A stretch of 64,000 bases of DNA. It comes from Amazonocrinis nigriterrae CENA67. Its GTDB lineage: Bacteria; Cyanobacteriota; Cyanobacteriia; Cyanobacteriales; Nostocaceae. Each line of letters begins with the position of its first letter. The first letter of the stretch is position 1. The notes beneath the pieces are model-generated. The model was not told the DNA's origin. It ran no database searches and saw only the letters and a program-made list of their open reading frames with translations. The translations under genes were made by a program, and so were the position numbers. Shown here in pieces: positions 1 to 10,900 of the stretch. The DNA is taken from NCBI RefSeq assembly GCF_016056305.1, contig NZ_JAECZC010000008.1, forward strand, positions 1-64,000, given 5' to 3'.

Positions 1-58
1 GAGATGGGGGAGATGAGGGAGATGGGGAAGATGGGGGAGATGGAGAAATGGGGAGAGA
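1..58. repeat. Purine-rich GGGAGAT microsatellite
   Basis: Short direct repeats of the GAGATGGGG/GATGAGG kind fill the left edge of the window. The same purine-rich simple sequence recurs at 5251-5278, 5403-5430 and about 20095-20130. It is typical of short tandem repeats between genes in heterocystous cyanobacteria. No coding signal. Confidence 0.6.
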
Positions 59-96
59 TTAGTGGGACAAACTGCGTTGTAAATTTATAATGTCTT

Positions 97-325
97 TTGA
101 GCTTTTGAAGCTGACAGTTGAGCTTTTGAGCTTGGAAATTGCACCTTTGAGCCTGAAAGTTGCACCTTTAAGCTTGGAAGTTGCACCTTTAAGCCTGAAC
201 GTTGAGCCTTTAAGCTTGGAAATTGAGCCTTTGAGGCTGACAATTGCACCTTTAAGCTTGGAAATTGAGTCTTTGAAGCTGACAGTTGCACCTTTGAGCT
301 TGAAAGTAGCAGCTTTCAAGCTCAA
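97..325. repeat. Tandem repeat with 21-bp period, about ten units
   Basis: Units of the form TTGCACCTTTGAGCCTGAAA repeat every 21 bp with a few substitutions. The period is a multiple of three, so both strands stay open. The + strand would give a seven-residue repeat like APLSLEV (90-338) and the - strand one like KLKGATF (59-325). No ribosome binding site, partner gene or homologous domain supports translation, so I treat it as a repeat rather than a gene. Confidence 0.65.
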
Positions 326-337
326 ATTTCGACCTTG

Positions 338-428
338 ACCACTGACAACTGACCCTTACGGGTTCGTCAGTTGTTCATGGGGGAAACCCCCAAGACCACA
401 CTGACTCACCACTGACAACTAACAACTA
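338..428. repeat. STRR of the GACAACT type plus dispersed intergenic repeat
   Basis: Copies of CACTGACAACT and AACTAACAACTA flank a dispersed motif containing CCCTTACGGGTTCGTCAG and GGGGGAAACCCCCAAGACC. The same pieces recur at 18940-19030. The element ends a few bases from the kdpA stop, so it forms the 3' flank of that gene. Confidence 0.55.
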
Positions 429-430
429 CA

Positions 431-2176
431 CTACCCAATCCCTTTCGCAATCCAGAAAGCTTCGCCGATGGGGCCGAATGCTAGGACTGGGAAGAATGTC
501 AGTGCGCCGAGGATTAAAATTACGCCTGCGGTTACGCCTGTAAATAATCCGGTGTCAGTTCGCAATGTTCCAGCAGTGAAAGGAACTTGTTGTTTGCGGG
601 ACATACTATCTGCTAGTAATAGCAAACCGATAATAGGAATGTAGCGTCCGGCGAGGAGACTGAAGCAAGCACTGAGGTTCCACCACAAGGCAGTTGCGGT
701 GGTTTTTGCGCCAGTTGCAATAGCCAAAGGTGAAGGTTGAGAATCGCCTAAGCCTTCAAATCCCGAACCATTATTAGCCGCAGCGGAGGCGTATTCGTAG
801 ATGACTTGAGCAAAGCCGTGAAAACCTGGATTGCTGATTCCTGCTAGTTGGTCGGGAAAGGCTAAAGCTATTCCCGCTGGAATCATAATGGCAATGGGGT
901 GAACTAAGAGAATCAGAAAACTGGCAAGTACCACCTCACGCTTTTCGATTTTGCGTCCAAGAAATTCTGGTGTGCGTCCTACCATCAAGCCTGTAACAAA
1001 TACTGCCAAAATTAAGTAGGCAAACAAATAAGCTGTTCCTGTACCTTGTCCACCCCAAATGATTTGTAAAAACATATTTGAGAGGGTGACAAAACCACCG
1101 TTAGGCATGAATGAGTCATGCATACTATTGACTGCACCGCACATAGTGCCGGTTGTACTCACAGCAAACAATGCAGACTGCGCCCAACCAAACCGAACTT
1201 CTTTTCCTTCTAAATTTGGTTGTGTACTCCCCAAAAGTGTATTGACTGCTGGATTGCCGTTATATTCACCAATGGCGGTGATGATAATGAAAACTAAATA
1301 AATAATGCCTACCATGCCATAGACTAACCAAGCTTGTTTAGTGTTGTTGGCAAACAAGCCGTAAGTGTAAATCAAGGCTGTGGGAATTGACAGCATCGCC
1401 ACAACCTGAATTAAGTTAGAAAACCCATTGGGATTTTCAAATGGATGTGCTGAGTTGATGGCGAAAAAGCCGCCGCCGTTTTCTCCTAGTTGTTTGATGA
1501 TTTCAAAATGGGCAACGGGGCCGCGAGCGATCGCTTGACTAATATTAGAATCTTCTAAAGTAGGGAATACAACTGGCCCCGCTAAAGTTTCGGGAACACC
1601 AGCGGCCATTAGGGCAATACCACCCACAATACAAATAGGTAGCAGAATTCGCGTGATTGAGCGAATTAAATCTACATAAAAATTGCCCAACGATCTACCA
1701 GTCAATCCGCGAATAAAGGCAATCCCTACCGCTAACCCAGTCGCCGCTGAGGTGAACATATGATAGCCAAGTCCCCACATTTGACTGGCATAACTGAGGT
1801 AGGTTTCACCAGAGTAGTGCTGTTGGTTGGTGTTGGTGATAAAGGATATGGTTGTGTGTAATGCTGTGTCCCAAGTTGGCGCACCTATTTTGGTAGGGTT
1901 GAGAGGTAGCCATCCTTGACTCATGAGGATGAAGAAAATCAACAAACCCATGACTATGTTGCTGTATAAGATAGCTCTTGCATACTGCCAACCTGTCATA
2001 TTTTCTTTAGTTGCAACACCTACCAAAGAGTACAGTATTCGCTCAGTTGGGTTCAAAATTGGGTCGAGGAAAGTGCGTTGTTCTTGGTAGACACGCGCCA
2101 TATATCTCCCAAAAAAGGGAGTTAACGCTACAACAATTAGTAGCGTTAATGCTATTTGAATCCATCCTTGTAGCAT
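431..2176 (-). CDS. kdpA: Potassium-transporting ATPase subunit A (KdpA)
   Basis: KdpA is the K+-binding, channel-like membrane subunit of the high-affinity Kdp P-type ATPase, descended from KcsA-like channels. The 581-residue length is normal. Diagnostic segments are present, including the selectivity-filter stretch [20 protein letters not shown] and a repeated M-P-M arrangement with about ten membrane segments. The ATG at 2176 gives the usual hydrophobic N-terminus followed by the ARVYQ region. kdpB normally follows directly, but here the next 430 bases to the window edge are repeats, so kdpB/kdpC lie further left or elsewhere. The divergent kinase/regulator pair at 2694-4467 is a possible but unproven regulator. 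Confidence 0.95.
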   Translation of the reverse strand: MLQGWIQIALTLLIVVALTPFFGRYMARVYQEQRTFLDPILNPTERILYSLVGVATKENMTGWQYARAILYSNIVMGLLIFFILMSQGWLPLNPTKIGAPTWDTALHTTISFITNTNQQHYSGETYLSYASQMWGLGYHMFTSAATGLAVGIAFIRGLTGRSLGNFYVDLIRSITRILLPICIVGGIALMAAGVPETLAGPVVFPTLEDSNISQAIARGPVAHFEIIKQLGENGGGFFAINSAHPFENPNGFSNLIQVVAMLSIPTALIYTYGLFANNTKQAWLVYGMVGIIYLVFIIITAIGEYNGNPAVNTLLGSTQPNLEGKEVRFGWAQSALFAVSTTGTMCGAVNSMHDSFMPNGGFVTLSNMFLQIIWGGQGTGTAYLFAYLILAVFVTGLMVGRTPEFLGRKIEKREVVLASFLILLVHPIAIMIPAGIALAFPDQLAGISNPGFHGFAQVIYEYASAAANNGSGFEGLGDSQPSPLAIATGAKTTATALWWNLSACFSLLAGRYIPIIGLLLLADSMSRKQQVPFTAGTLRTDTGLFTGVTAGVILILGALTFFPVLAFGPIGEAFWIAKGIG

Positions 2177-2693
2177 AAATTATACCAATTGCTAATTCAT
2201 AATTGTTAATTAAGAATGTCAAAATTTCTTGTGAGGGGTATTAATTAAACTCCAATATAAGTAAATACTCTTATTTCATCAAATACTCTGTTGCAATGAG
2301 AATTAAAATTAATTATCTGAATTTTTGTACATAGCAATTTCTGCTGGAATTATTTGTATCATCTATTGATTTGGTCACAAAAACAAGAGATAGAAGATAT
2401 AAAAATAGGCTTATTTTTCTTGATTTAGCGTTTATTTTTCTATATCTAGCGTTTAGATGAAGCTATATATTAAGTGTTTAGTGCGTTTATATATTTTCTA
2501 AACGCTAATTTTTGTACAAAAATAGTTTATGATAATTAAATTTAAGGTCAGAATTTAGGAGTCAGAATAATTAAAGAATCAGATAGTCTGGTAGGGTGTG
2601 TTATCGCGCCAGCATCAACACCGCCAGAGATTTGCAGTGCGTTACGGACGATAGTCCGTAACGCACCCTACAAAACTACGCTATATATTTTAA
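2177..2693. other. AT-rich divergent intergenic region between kdpA and the kinase
   Basis: This 517-base gap separates divergent genes, so it must hold both promoters. It is very AT-rich and contains a motif repeated several times around 2427-2510 (TAGCGTTTA-like with TTTTTCTAT), which could be regulator or repeat sequence. A dispersed hairpin repeat occupies 2591-2671. I see no open frame with coding character. Confidence 0.4.
2591..2671. repeat. Dispersed hairpin repeat (GTAGGGTG...CACCCTAC)
   Basis: The ends are imperfect inverted repeats, GTAGGGTGTGTTA and TAACGCACCCTAC. An inner palindrome, GTTACGGAC-GATA-GTCCGTAAC, spans 2641-2662. A related copy lies at 34149-34227 and a half copy at 56048-56081. 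It sits about 20 bases before the histidine kinase start, so a transcript starting upstream would carry a strong hairpin in its leader. Confidence 0.6.
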
Positions 2694-3794
2694 ATGCTTT
2701 TATTTGCAACGAAATTACTGACTAAAAACTCACAATTGAGCAGATTGGCAGTCATATTGGGGCTGTTTGGTGCTGTGATGTTAATGGAGTTTGAGACACC
2801 AACTGAATATGTGTTTGGATATCTTTATACAGGGCCAATATTATTGACAAACTCATGGTTTGGCAAAATTGCCAACTTTCAGGCGACAACTTTTGCTGTA
2901 TGCTTAACAATTTTAAATCTTTTCTTACCAGGGGGTGAAGTGATTAAGCCATCCACAGCTGCCAGTAGAGCGATCGCTGCAATGGCTTTGATTGTTACTG
3001 GGGTGTTAAGCGATCGCTTACGTCGTTCCCAAGAAGCGATCGCCCTTACCCGTGCCAAGCTAGAATCTCAAGAAGAATTAGCCAAAGTCAGAGAAGATTT
3101 TGCTTCTACACTCACCCATGATTTAAAAACGCCTTTGCTGGGAGCAATTGAAACTATCAAAGCATTTCAACAAGAAAAATTTGGCCCAGTCTTACCAACC
3201 CAGCAAAAAGTTTTGGACACAATGGCACGCAGTCACAAGACTTCTTTACAACTTGTAGAAACATTGTTAGATGTCTATCGCAACGATACTGAAGGCTTAA
3301 AACTGGACTTAGCACCTGTAGATTTAACTAACTTAGCCGAAGAAGTAGCTAGTAGTTTAATTGAATTAGCTGCCAATCGTCGTGTTCATCTGTCGGTTAG
3401 TTATAGTGATTCTGATTGGCGAAGCGCCTTGTGGGTTTTTGGTGACGCACTGCAACTGCAACGAGTTTTTAACAATCTTTTAGTGAATGCGATTAATCAT
3501 TCGCGGCGCGGTGCAAGGGTAGAAGTAGTTTTAGAACCACAAGCTTCTTACCAAGTGGTAAAGATTTTGGATACGGGTGCAGGTATTCAACCAGAACAGT
3601 TTCCTCATTTATTTGAGCGATTTTATCAAGGACATAGCGATCGCCAAGCCAAAGGTTCAGGATTGGGGCTTTATTTATCTCGTCAAATTATTGAAGCTCA
3701 CAAAGGTATAATTTGGGCAGAGAACAGAGTTCCAACCGGTACGATGTTTGCATTTAAATTGCCCGTTTATCCATTTCAATCTGTAACTGCCTGA
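2694..3794 (+). CDS. Membrane-associated sensor histidine kinase
   Basis: This 366-residue protein has two to four hydrophobic segments in residues 15-110, a short coiled linker, then HisKA and HATPase_c domains. The phosphorylatable His is H142 in the context THDLKTPLLG. The ATP lid has N and G boxes near NNLLVNAINHS, DTGAGI and GSGLGLYLSRQI. The hydrophobic N-terminus resembles the four-helix sensor region of KdpD/DUF4118-like kinases, but no KdpD or Usp domain is present, so I do not call it KdpD. Its stop lies one base before the next ATG, so it is clearly co-transcribed with the response regulator at 3796. Confidence 0.9.
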   Translation: MLLFATKLLTKNSQLSRLAVILGLFGAVMLMEFETPTEYVFGYLYTGPILLTNSWFGKIANFQATTFAVCLTILNLFLPGGEVIKPSTAASRAIAAMALIVTGVLSDRLRRSQEAIALTRAKLESQEELAKVREDFASTLTHDLKTPLLGAIETIKAFQQEKFGPVLPTQQKVLDTMARSHKTSLQLVETLLDVYRNDTEGLKLDLAPVDLTNLAEEVASSLIELAANRRVHLSVSYSDSDWRSALWVFGDALQLQRVFNNLLVNAINHSRRGARVEVVLEPQASYQVVKILDTGAGIQPEQFPHLFERFYQGHSDRQAKGSGLGLYLSRQIIEAHKGIIWAENRVPTGTMFAFKLPVYPFQSVTA

Positions 3795-3795
3795 A

Positions 3796-4467
3796 ATGTC
3801 CTCTACTCCAATCAAAATTCTACTTGTTGAGGACGATGAACTCTTCCGACTAGGCTTGCGCGTGCGATTGCAACAAGAACCAGGGTTAGAGATTGTTGCT
3901 GAGGCTGAGGATGGTGAAACAGCTATCGAGTTAGTCAAGCAAAATCTTCTGGATGTGGTGTTATTAGATGTGGGTTTGCCAGGAATTGGTGGAATCGAAG
4001 CTTGTAGACAAATTAAACAGCAAAATCCTCTGCTGCCAATTTTAGTTTTGACTTCCCATTCGCAAAAACCTTTGATTACACGCTTAATTGAAGCAGGCGC
4101 ACAAGGCTACTGTCTCAAAGGAATTGCTGCTGAAAAATTAGTTTTAGCACTGCGTTCTGTGGCTGCGGGTGCTTCTTGGTGGGATGCAACTGCAACCCAA
4201 GAAATTCGTTCTTCCTTGAGTTACGAACCACCTCAACCTGAGCCAGAAAACATTATAAAACCTTCCAATCCGCTAACTGGGCGTGAACTAGAAATCCTCT
4301 CACTGTTAGCCGCCAAAAAAACCAATCAAGAAATCGCTCATACACTGTATATTGCACCTGGAACAGTGCGCGTGCATATTCATGCGATTTTACAGAAATT
4401 AGAAGTGAGCGATCGCACTCAAGCTGTGGTTGTAGCTTTGCAAAAACAATTGATTAAAAATCAATGA
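3796..4467 (+). CDS. NarL/LuxR-family response regulator
   Basis: The receiver domain occupies residues 6-125, with acidic pocket D13/D14, phosphoacceptor D58 (LLDVGLPG) and switch Lys in CLKG. A LuxR-type helix-turn-helix follows at about residues 155-215 (LTGRELEIL, TVRVHIHAIL). The 223-residue length is normal for the NarL family. It starts one base after the kinase stop, so it is the likely cognate partner of that kinase. Targets cannot be read from the sequence. The divergent kdpA is a candidate only by position. A GGGAACAGG microsatellite follows the stop. Confidence 0.92.
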   Translation: MSSTPIKILLVEDDELFRLGLRVRLQQEPGLEIVAEAEDGETAIELVKQNLLDVVLLDVGLPGIGGIEACRQIKQQNPLLPILVLTSHSQKPLITRLIEAGAQGYCLKGIAAEKLVLALRSVAAGASWWDATATQEIRSSLSYEPPQPEPENIIKPSNPLTGRELEILSLLAAKKTNQEIAHTLYIAPGTVRVHIHAILQKLEVSDRTQAVVVALQKQLIKNQ

Positions 4468-4586
4468 AAGGGAACGGGGAACAGGGAACAGGGAAGGGGA
4501 AATATTCCTACTCCCTACTCCCCACTCCCTACTCCCACCTCAAGTTACTATCTTTGACTGCAACTTGGTATAATCTTGAGGTGAGA

Positions 4587-5198
4587 CTATTGTTTTGTAC
4601 GGCTTTTACTAATTCTTGGTTTAGACCGACGACTAGGGCGACTTGTAGCTTTACGCTTCTTAGGTTTACTACTAGGAAGTAAACCACGAATTCCTTGCTT
4701 TTGAAAGCGCTTGTATGCCGAACCACTCCAATCGCTGAGAGAATGACTCATAGCACCGAGTTCTAAACCTAAAAATAAGGCAAGAAATTCTGTACTGTAA
4801 TTAGTAAGCGATCGCCCGACATTTTCACCTACATCTTGCCAAGTAAAAGTGAGATTCCACAGCTTGGCAACAATTAGCAAAACGAAAAGTGCCAATACAG
4901 CTAGTAAACAACTTAGATAAAGCACCCGTAGCGTTGTGCCAATAATCGGCCCGTGAGATAAAAAAGAGCGATGGCGGAGACTTCTTTGATAAGGTAGCCA
5001 AATCCAACGCAAAAAACCCCAACGTTGGTATTGCAGAGAATAAATATCCAAATCCGGGCCAAACATCAGCCCGCCAAACAGAAACCCACCTGCAACCAGC
5101 AAAGTCACATTGCTACTACGACTTTGCCACAAAGTGACACCCGCCACCAGTGGCAGAGCATATAAAGTAATGCGATCATGTGTCCGGCCAGATGGCAT
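4587..5198 (-). CDS. DUF2227 family putative metal-binding membrane protein
   Basis: The sequence begins PSGRTHDRIT and continues with a hydrophobic segment, FGPDLDI and SLRHRSFLSHGP. This matches the DUF2227 (YfhO-like 'putative metal-binding protein') family common in cyanobacteria. The His/Asp pattern (H6, D8, the DLD motif, RHRSFLSHG) is what suggests metal binding. Two or three membrane helices lie in the first 120 residues. The last 30 residues are a very basic Lys/Arg/Ser tail. Function is unknown. It stands alone, convergent with the regulator upstream. Confidence 0.75.
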   Translation of the reverse strand: MPSGRTHDRITLYALPLVAGVTLWQSRSSNVTLLVAGGFLFGGLMFGPDLDIYSLQYQRWGFLRWIWLPYQRSLRHRSFLSHGPIIGTTLRVLYLSCLLAVLALFVLLIVAKLWNLTFTWQDVGENVGRSLTNYSTEFLALFLGLELGAMSHSLSDWSGSAYKRFQKQGIRGLLPSSKPKKRKATSRPSRRSKPRISKSRTKQ

Positions 5199-5278
5199 CC
5201 TAAGTCCTGAGTAGTGATTACGAGTGAGTATAATTCATAATCTCACTTGAGGGGAGATGAGGAGGATGGGGGATGAGG

Positions 5279-5402
5279 CAATACGGTTCGGTTAAAGGGG
5301 AAAGGGGAAAGGGAAAAGGGGAAGAAAAACCTTTAACCCAAGCCCAGTAACCTTTTCCCCAAACCCTATTGTGAGTTTAAAATGCTTATCCGAACCGTAT
5401 TG
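5279..5402. mobile_element. MITE with IS4-like ends and 10-bp target duplication
   Basis: Perfect 13-bp terminal inverted repeats CAATACGGTTCGG (5279-5291) and CCGAACCGTATTG (5390-5402) bound a 124-bp element with no reading frame. It is flanked by a perfect 10-bp direct repeat GGGGATGAGG (5269-5278 and 5403-5412). The interior has a GGGGAAA microsatellite and a near-inverted TTTTCCCC stretch. The ends resemble those of IS4-family elements, and a second copy of the family is at 57063-57264. Confidence 0.8.
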
Positions 5403-5501
5403 GGGGATGAGGGAGATGAGGGAGAAATTGTTTCCCAATTCCCAATTCCCTTATTGTTGGTAGCCTAGTATTGACTTAGGAAAGCTAGAAGTGTGAGTTT
5501 T

Positions 5502-6176
5502 ATGACAAGTGCCGTTGAATCTACCTACAGCCCCGAACAAATTGCCGCTTGGTTGCGGGGATTACTTACTGTTGCTTGGGCAGATGGAAACTTTGATGAA
5601 CAAGAACAGCAATCAATAGCTAGTATCACCAAGGAAGAATTAGCTCCTAGCTTAAAATGGGAATCGCTAGAAGTAATTACACCAGAAGAATTAGCCACAA
5701 TTTTGGGTAAAGGTACACCAGCAGCGGAAAATTTCTTACGTACAGCGGTGATGATTGCGATCGCAGATGGTACATATTCTCTTAGCGAAGATGAAATCTT
5801 GCACCAGTTTTGTCAAGCTTTAGAACTGCAAGATGATATACTCAAAACCCTGCGTCACACTTTAGAACAAAAAGAACAGCAAATCGTTCCCGCCCCAGCT
5901 TTACCCAAAGCACACCCATATGACCCACTGCGCCCCATGCGCGACTGGCTGGACGGGCTAGACATCGAAGATCCCAGAGTTGCCCGTTTTTTATGTAAAA
6001 TGATTCCTTCCCAATGTCCCTTTGAACGCGATGTAGTTTTGTTTGGACACAAAATTGTTCACATTCCACCAATGTGTAAAATCAATCCGTTATATGAACA
6101 ACTCGTAGGTTTACGTTTTCGCGCCCTCTCCTATCTAGCAGATAAATGTGGTGAAGATGTTTCACCATATATTTAG
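5502..6176 (+). CDS. TerB-like / Mo-dependent nitrogenase C-terminal domain protein
   Basis: Residues 10-120 resemble a TerB/tellurite-resistance-like helical domain (WLRGLLTVAWADGNFDEQE, then a second VMIAIADGTYSLSEDE half). The last 85 residues match the 'Mo-dependent nitrogenase C-terminus' domain of cyanobacteria (DPLRPMRDWLDGLDIEDPRV, IPSQCPFERD, HIPPMCKINPLYEQL). Despite the name, that domain is found well beyond nitrogenases and its role is unknown. I use ATG 5502; an in-frame GTG at 5493 is an alternative and is better spaced from AGGA at 5478. It precedes obgE by a repeat-filled 70 bases. Confidence 0.85.
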   Translation: MTSAVESTYSPEQIAAWLRGLLTVAWADGNFDEQEQQSIASITKEELAPSLKWESLEVITPEELATILGKGTPAAENFLRTAVMIAIADGTYSLSEDEILHQFCQALELQDDILKTLRHTLEQKEQQIVPAPALPKAHPYDPLRPMRDWLDGLDIEDPRVARFLCKMIPSQCPFERDVVLFGHKIVHIPPMCKINPLYEQLVGLRFRALSYLADKCGEDVSPYI

Positions 6177-7275
<1,099 letters not shown>

Positions 7276-7971
7276 TTGATGCAGTGGTTGTGTTAATTCA
7301 AGTAAAAAAAACAGTTAACTGACTCAAAATGTCAAGCTTGGTTCTATACTAATTCAGCTATCTACCTTGAGGCTTTAGTATTTCTATAATTTCTCGGTAT
7401 TTAGCTAATTGAAATAGAATCAAAAGCCTAATGAATCTCGCTGCTATTCTCAAAGACTCTAATTACAAGCTGTCTCAATTCACACCCCAAGAAATTATAT
7501 ACAGCAATGTGTTAAGTACATGACGAAACGGCGCATGAGGCATTCCCTGTCCTCTCTTTTCTGGCTCCTTGGGAAATATATCTTCAAACAGCTTCCACTC
7601 CAGGTCGCTTAACCCTTTAAATCGCCCAGCCATACCCTGACACAACTTATCTTCATCAACAGCAGATTATCATATAGCTGGTATTAATGGGATAGGTTCA
7701 TGACAGCTTTCCAGAAGGTAAAGCAACAAGCCAAGAATTAAAAGTTGAGGTGTATGCTAGTTCGCATCACAAGATTTTAAAATAATAGTGTTAGAGTGAG
7801 TAGAATTATTTACAATTAACACATCACAAACGAGCGATAAACTATGAGAATCATTTTGAAATTATTTTACGTTTTAAGTAGTTAAACATCCATAAATAAG
7901 CCTTTGAATGCCAAAATTAAGTTTTTTCCAATTAATTTTCAAAGTTAGTTGACTCCAGTGACAAAATAAAC
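7276..7971. other. AT-rich intergenic region with transposase relic
   Basis: About 700 bases between obgE and the large kinase. The only coding-like content is the IS5-type fragment at 7475-7633. Bases 7750-7970 are AT-rich and presumably hold the kinase promoter and leader. I saw no clean terminator or RNA. Confidence 0.4.
7475..7633 (-). pseudogene. IS5-family transposase N-terminal relic
   Basis: From ATG 7633 the reverse strand reads MAGRFKGLSDLEWKLFEDIF, then a segment ending HAPFRHVLNTLLYIISWGVN and a stop. This matches the N-terminal DUF4096 domain of IS5-group transposases (the usual ...NTLLYVLITGCRWCDLP). The frame diverges after LLYII and stops, so only the first ~48 residues remain. 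No DDE domain or inverted repeats were found around it, so this is an old truncated insertion. Confidence 0.7.
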
Positions 7972-10900
7972 ATGAGTATTATCCTTGGCGATTATCACCT
8001 CATCAAAGTTATTTTTGATGGTATAGATACTTATATCTACGGGGCTTTTAAAGAATCACAAGAAACCCCAGTAATTATCAAAACTCCAAAAGCTGAGTAT
8101 CCCAGCATAAAACAAATTGCTCATATCAGGCACGAGTATCAAATACTGCAATCTCTGCAAATAGAAGGAATCATTCAACCTCTAGCCTTAGAAAACACAC
8201 AGAATGGTATAGCACTTATCTTGCAAGATTTTGAGGGAGAAATACTTTCAGATATTATTAGTACACACAAGTTAGAGTTAAACAATTTTTTGCAAATTGC
8301 TATTCAATTAGCTACGACATTATATCAGTTACACCAAAATAATATTATTCATAAAGATATCCAACCTCATAATATTCTAGTCAATTCTAAAACTAGCCAA
8401 ACAAAAATTATCGATTTTAGTCTGGCATCATTTCTATCAAGAGAAAATCAGATAGTTATTGATCTAAATTTGTTAGAAGGAAATTTAGCTTATGTATCAC
8501 CTGAGCAGACTGGGAGAATGAACCGCTCATTAGACTATCGGACTGATTTTTACTCATTAGGAGTAACATTTTATGAAATGATAACTGGCAAACTGCCTTT
8601 TGTTGCAGAGGATCATTTAGAATTAGTTCACTCACACATTGCTAAAATTCCAGTTCCACCTCACAAATTAAATTCTAAAATACCGCTAGCAGTATCTGAT
8701 ATAGTCATGAAACTGTTAGCTAAAACTGCCGAAGAAAGATATCAAAATGCTTTGGGGTTGAAAGCTGATTTAGAATTATGTTTACGCCAATTGCAAACAA
8801 CTGGTAAAGTTGAAAATTTTGTTGTTGGTCAACTTGATTTATATAGCCAATTTTTGATTCCTCAAAAACTTTACGGTCGAGAACAAGAATTTATTAAATT
8901 GATGGATGCTTTTGACCGAGTTAGTTCTGGAGCAACAGAGTTAATACTAGTTAGCGGTTATTCTGGAATTGGTAAGTCTTCGTTGGTTAATGAAGTTCAT
9001 AAACCTATTATCCGCCAGCGTGGTTATTTTATTTCGGGAAAGTTTGAACAATATAAACGGAATATACCTTATGCTTCATTAATTCAGGCTTTTCAAGAAT
9101 TAATCAGACAGTTATTAACCCAAAGTGCTAGAGAAATAACAAACTGGAAAACAAAAATATTAGAAGCAGTGGGTATCAATGGCAAAGTTATTATTGATGT
9201 TATTCCTGATGTTGCCAAGATTATTGGTTCTCAGCCTGAAATTCCAAAATTAGGAATTAGTGAAGCTGAAAATCTATTTAATCGATTATTTCAACAATTT
9301 ATTAATGTATTCACTCAAGCTGAACATCCATTGGTAATTTTTTTGGATGATTTACAGTGGGCAGATGCAGCTTCTCTCAAGTTTATCAAACTGCTGATTA
9401 ATGACCCTAAGAGTAAGTATTTATTACTATTAGGAGCGTATCGAGATAACGAGGTAAGTCCAAATCACCCGTTAAGATTAACTCTAGAAGAACTGCAAAA
9501 ATCTGGTGCAAACGCAAATGTTACTAATATTATTCTTCAGCCTTTAGATATTTGGCATGTGAAAGAATTAGTTAACGATACACTTCATACTTGTTTAGAA
9601 AAATGCCATGAACTAGCTGATTTAGTATTTAATAAAACTCAAGGAAATCCATTTTTTGTAACCCAGCTACTCAAATCTCTTTACCAAGAAGACTTGTTAT
9701 TCTTTAATTTTGATACAGGATACTGGCAATGGAAGATTGAACTTATTAAAGATATTGAAATTACTGATAATGTTGTTGAATTAATGATAAATCAAATTCA
9801 AAGACTATTACCAGCAACACAAGAAATTCTGAAATTAGCTGCTTGTATTGGTAATAAATTTAATTTAGATATTTTAAGCATTGTTAATCAAAAGTCTTTG
9901 TCAGAAACAGCCAAGCAACTATGGGAAGCTTTGCAAGCAGGTTTAGTTTTACCTGTAGACTCATCTTATAAAATACCTTTAGTTGTTAATGAGCAGGTAG
10001 AACAACTTAGAATAGAGCAAAAACATCAAACAATTGCATATAAGTTTTTGCACGACCGTGTACAACAAGCATCTTATTCTTTGATCCCAGATATTCAGAG
10101 AAAAGTAACTCACCTGAAGATTGGGCGATTACTTCTCCAGAAATTTTCGGTTGAAGAGCGGAAAGAAAATATCTTTGATTTAGTAAATCATCTCAATTAT
10201 GGCATTGATTTATTGACTTTAGAGTCGGATAAATATGAGCTAGTTGAACTCAACCTTATAGCTGGACAGAAGGCAAAAGCAGCAGCAGCTTATGATTCCG
10301 CCATGCGCTATTTAAAGGTAGCTTTGAGCCTATTGACAATTTCTAGTTGGAATCAACAGTATGAACTAACATTAACTTTGCACGAGGAAGCAACAGAAGC
10401 GGCATTCCTCAGCGGTGACTTTGAACAAATGGAGGTATTAGCTCAAATAGTATTGCAACAAGCTAAAACGCAACTGGAAAAAGTGAAAGTTTATGAACTG
10501 TGTATCAAAAGTTTTGAAGTACAAAGAAAACTAATTGAAGCAGTGCGGCTTGGTCTACAAGTTCTGGAAATGTTGGGAGTAAAACTGAAGCAATCACCAA
10601 CTTCGTTAGATATTCAAAAAGCTATTAAAGAAACCACAAGCAATTTATCAGGTAAAGCTATAGAAGATTTAATTAATTTGCCTCCAATGACAGATACTCA
10701 TAAACTAGCAGCTATGAGGTTAATAGCAAGTTTAATTCCTGCTGCTTATCAATCTTCACCTGCATTATTTATTTTGATGGCTTGTCAACAAGTAAATTTA
10801 TCTATTCAATATGGAAATACGCTGTTTTCAGCTAGCGGTTTTGCTGATTATGGAGTAGTTTTTAGCGGATTATCACAAGATATTGAAGCTGCTCATCAAA

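Noticed and set aside
2694-3794. KdpD
   Set aside because: The hydrophobic N-terminus is similar in layout, but the KdpD and Usp domains are missing and the partner regulator is NarL-type, not KdpE.
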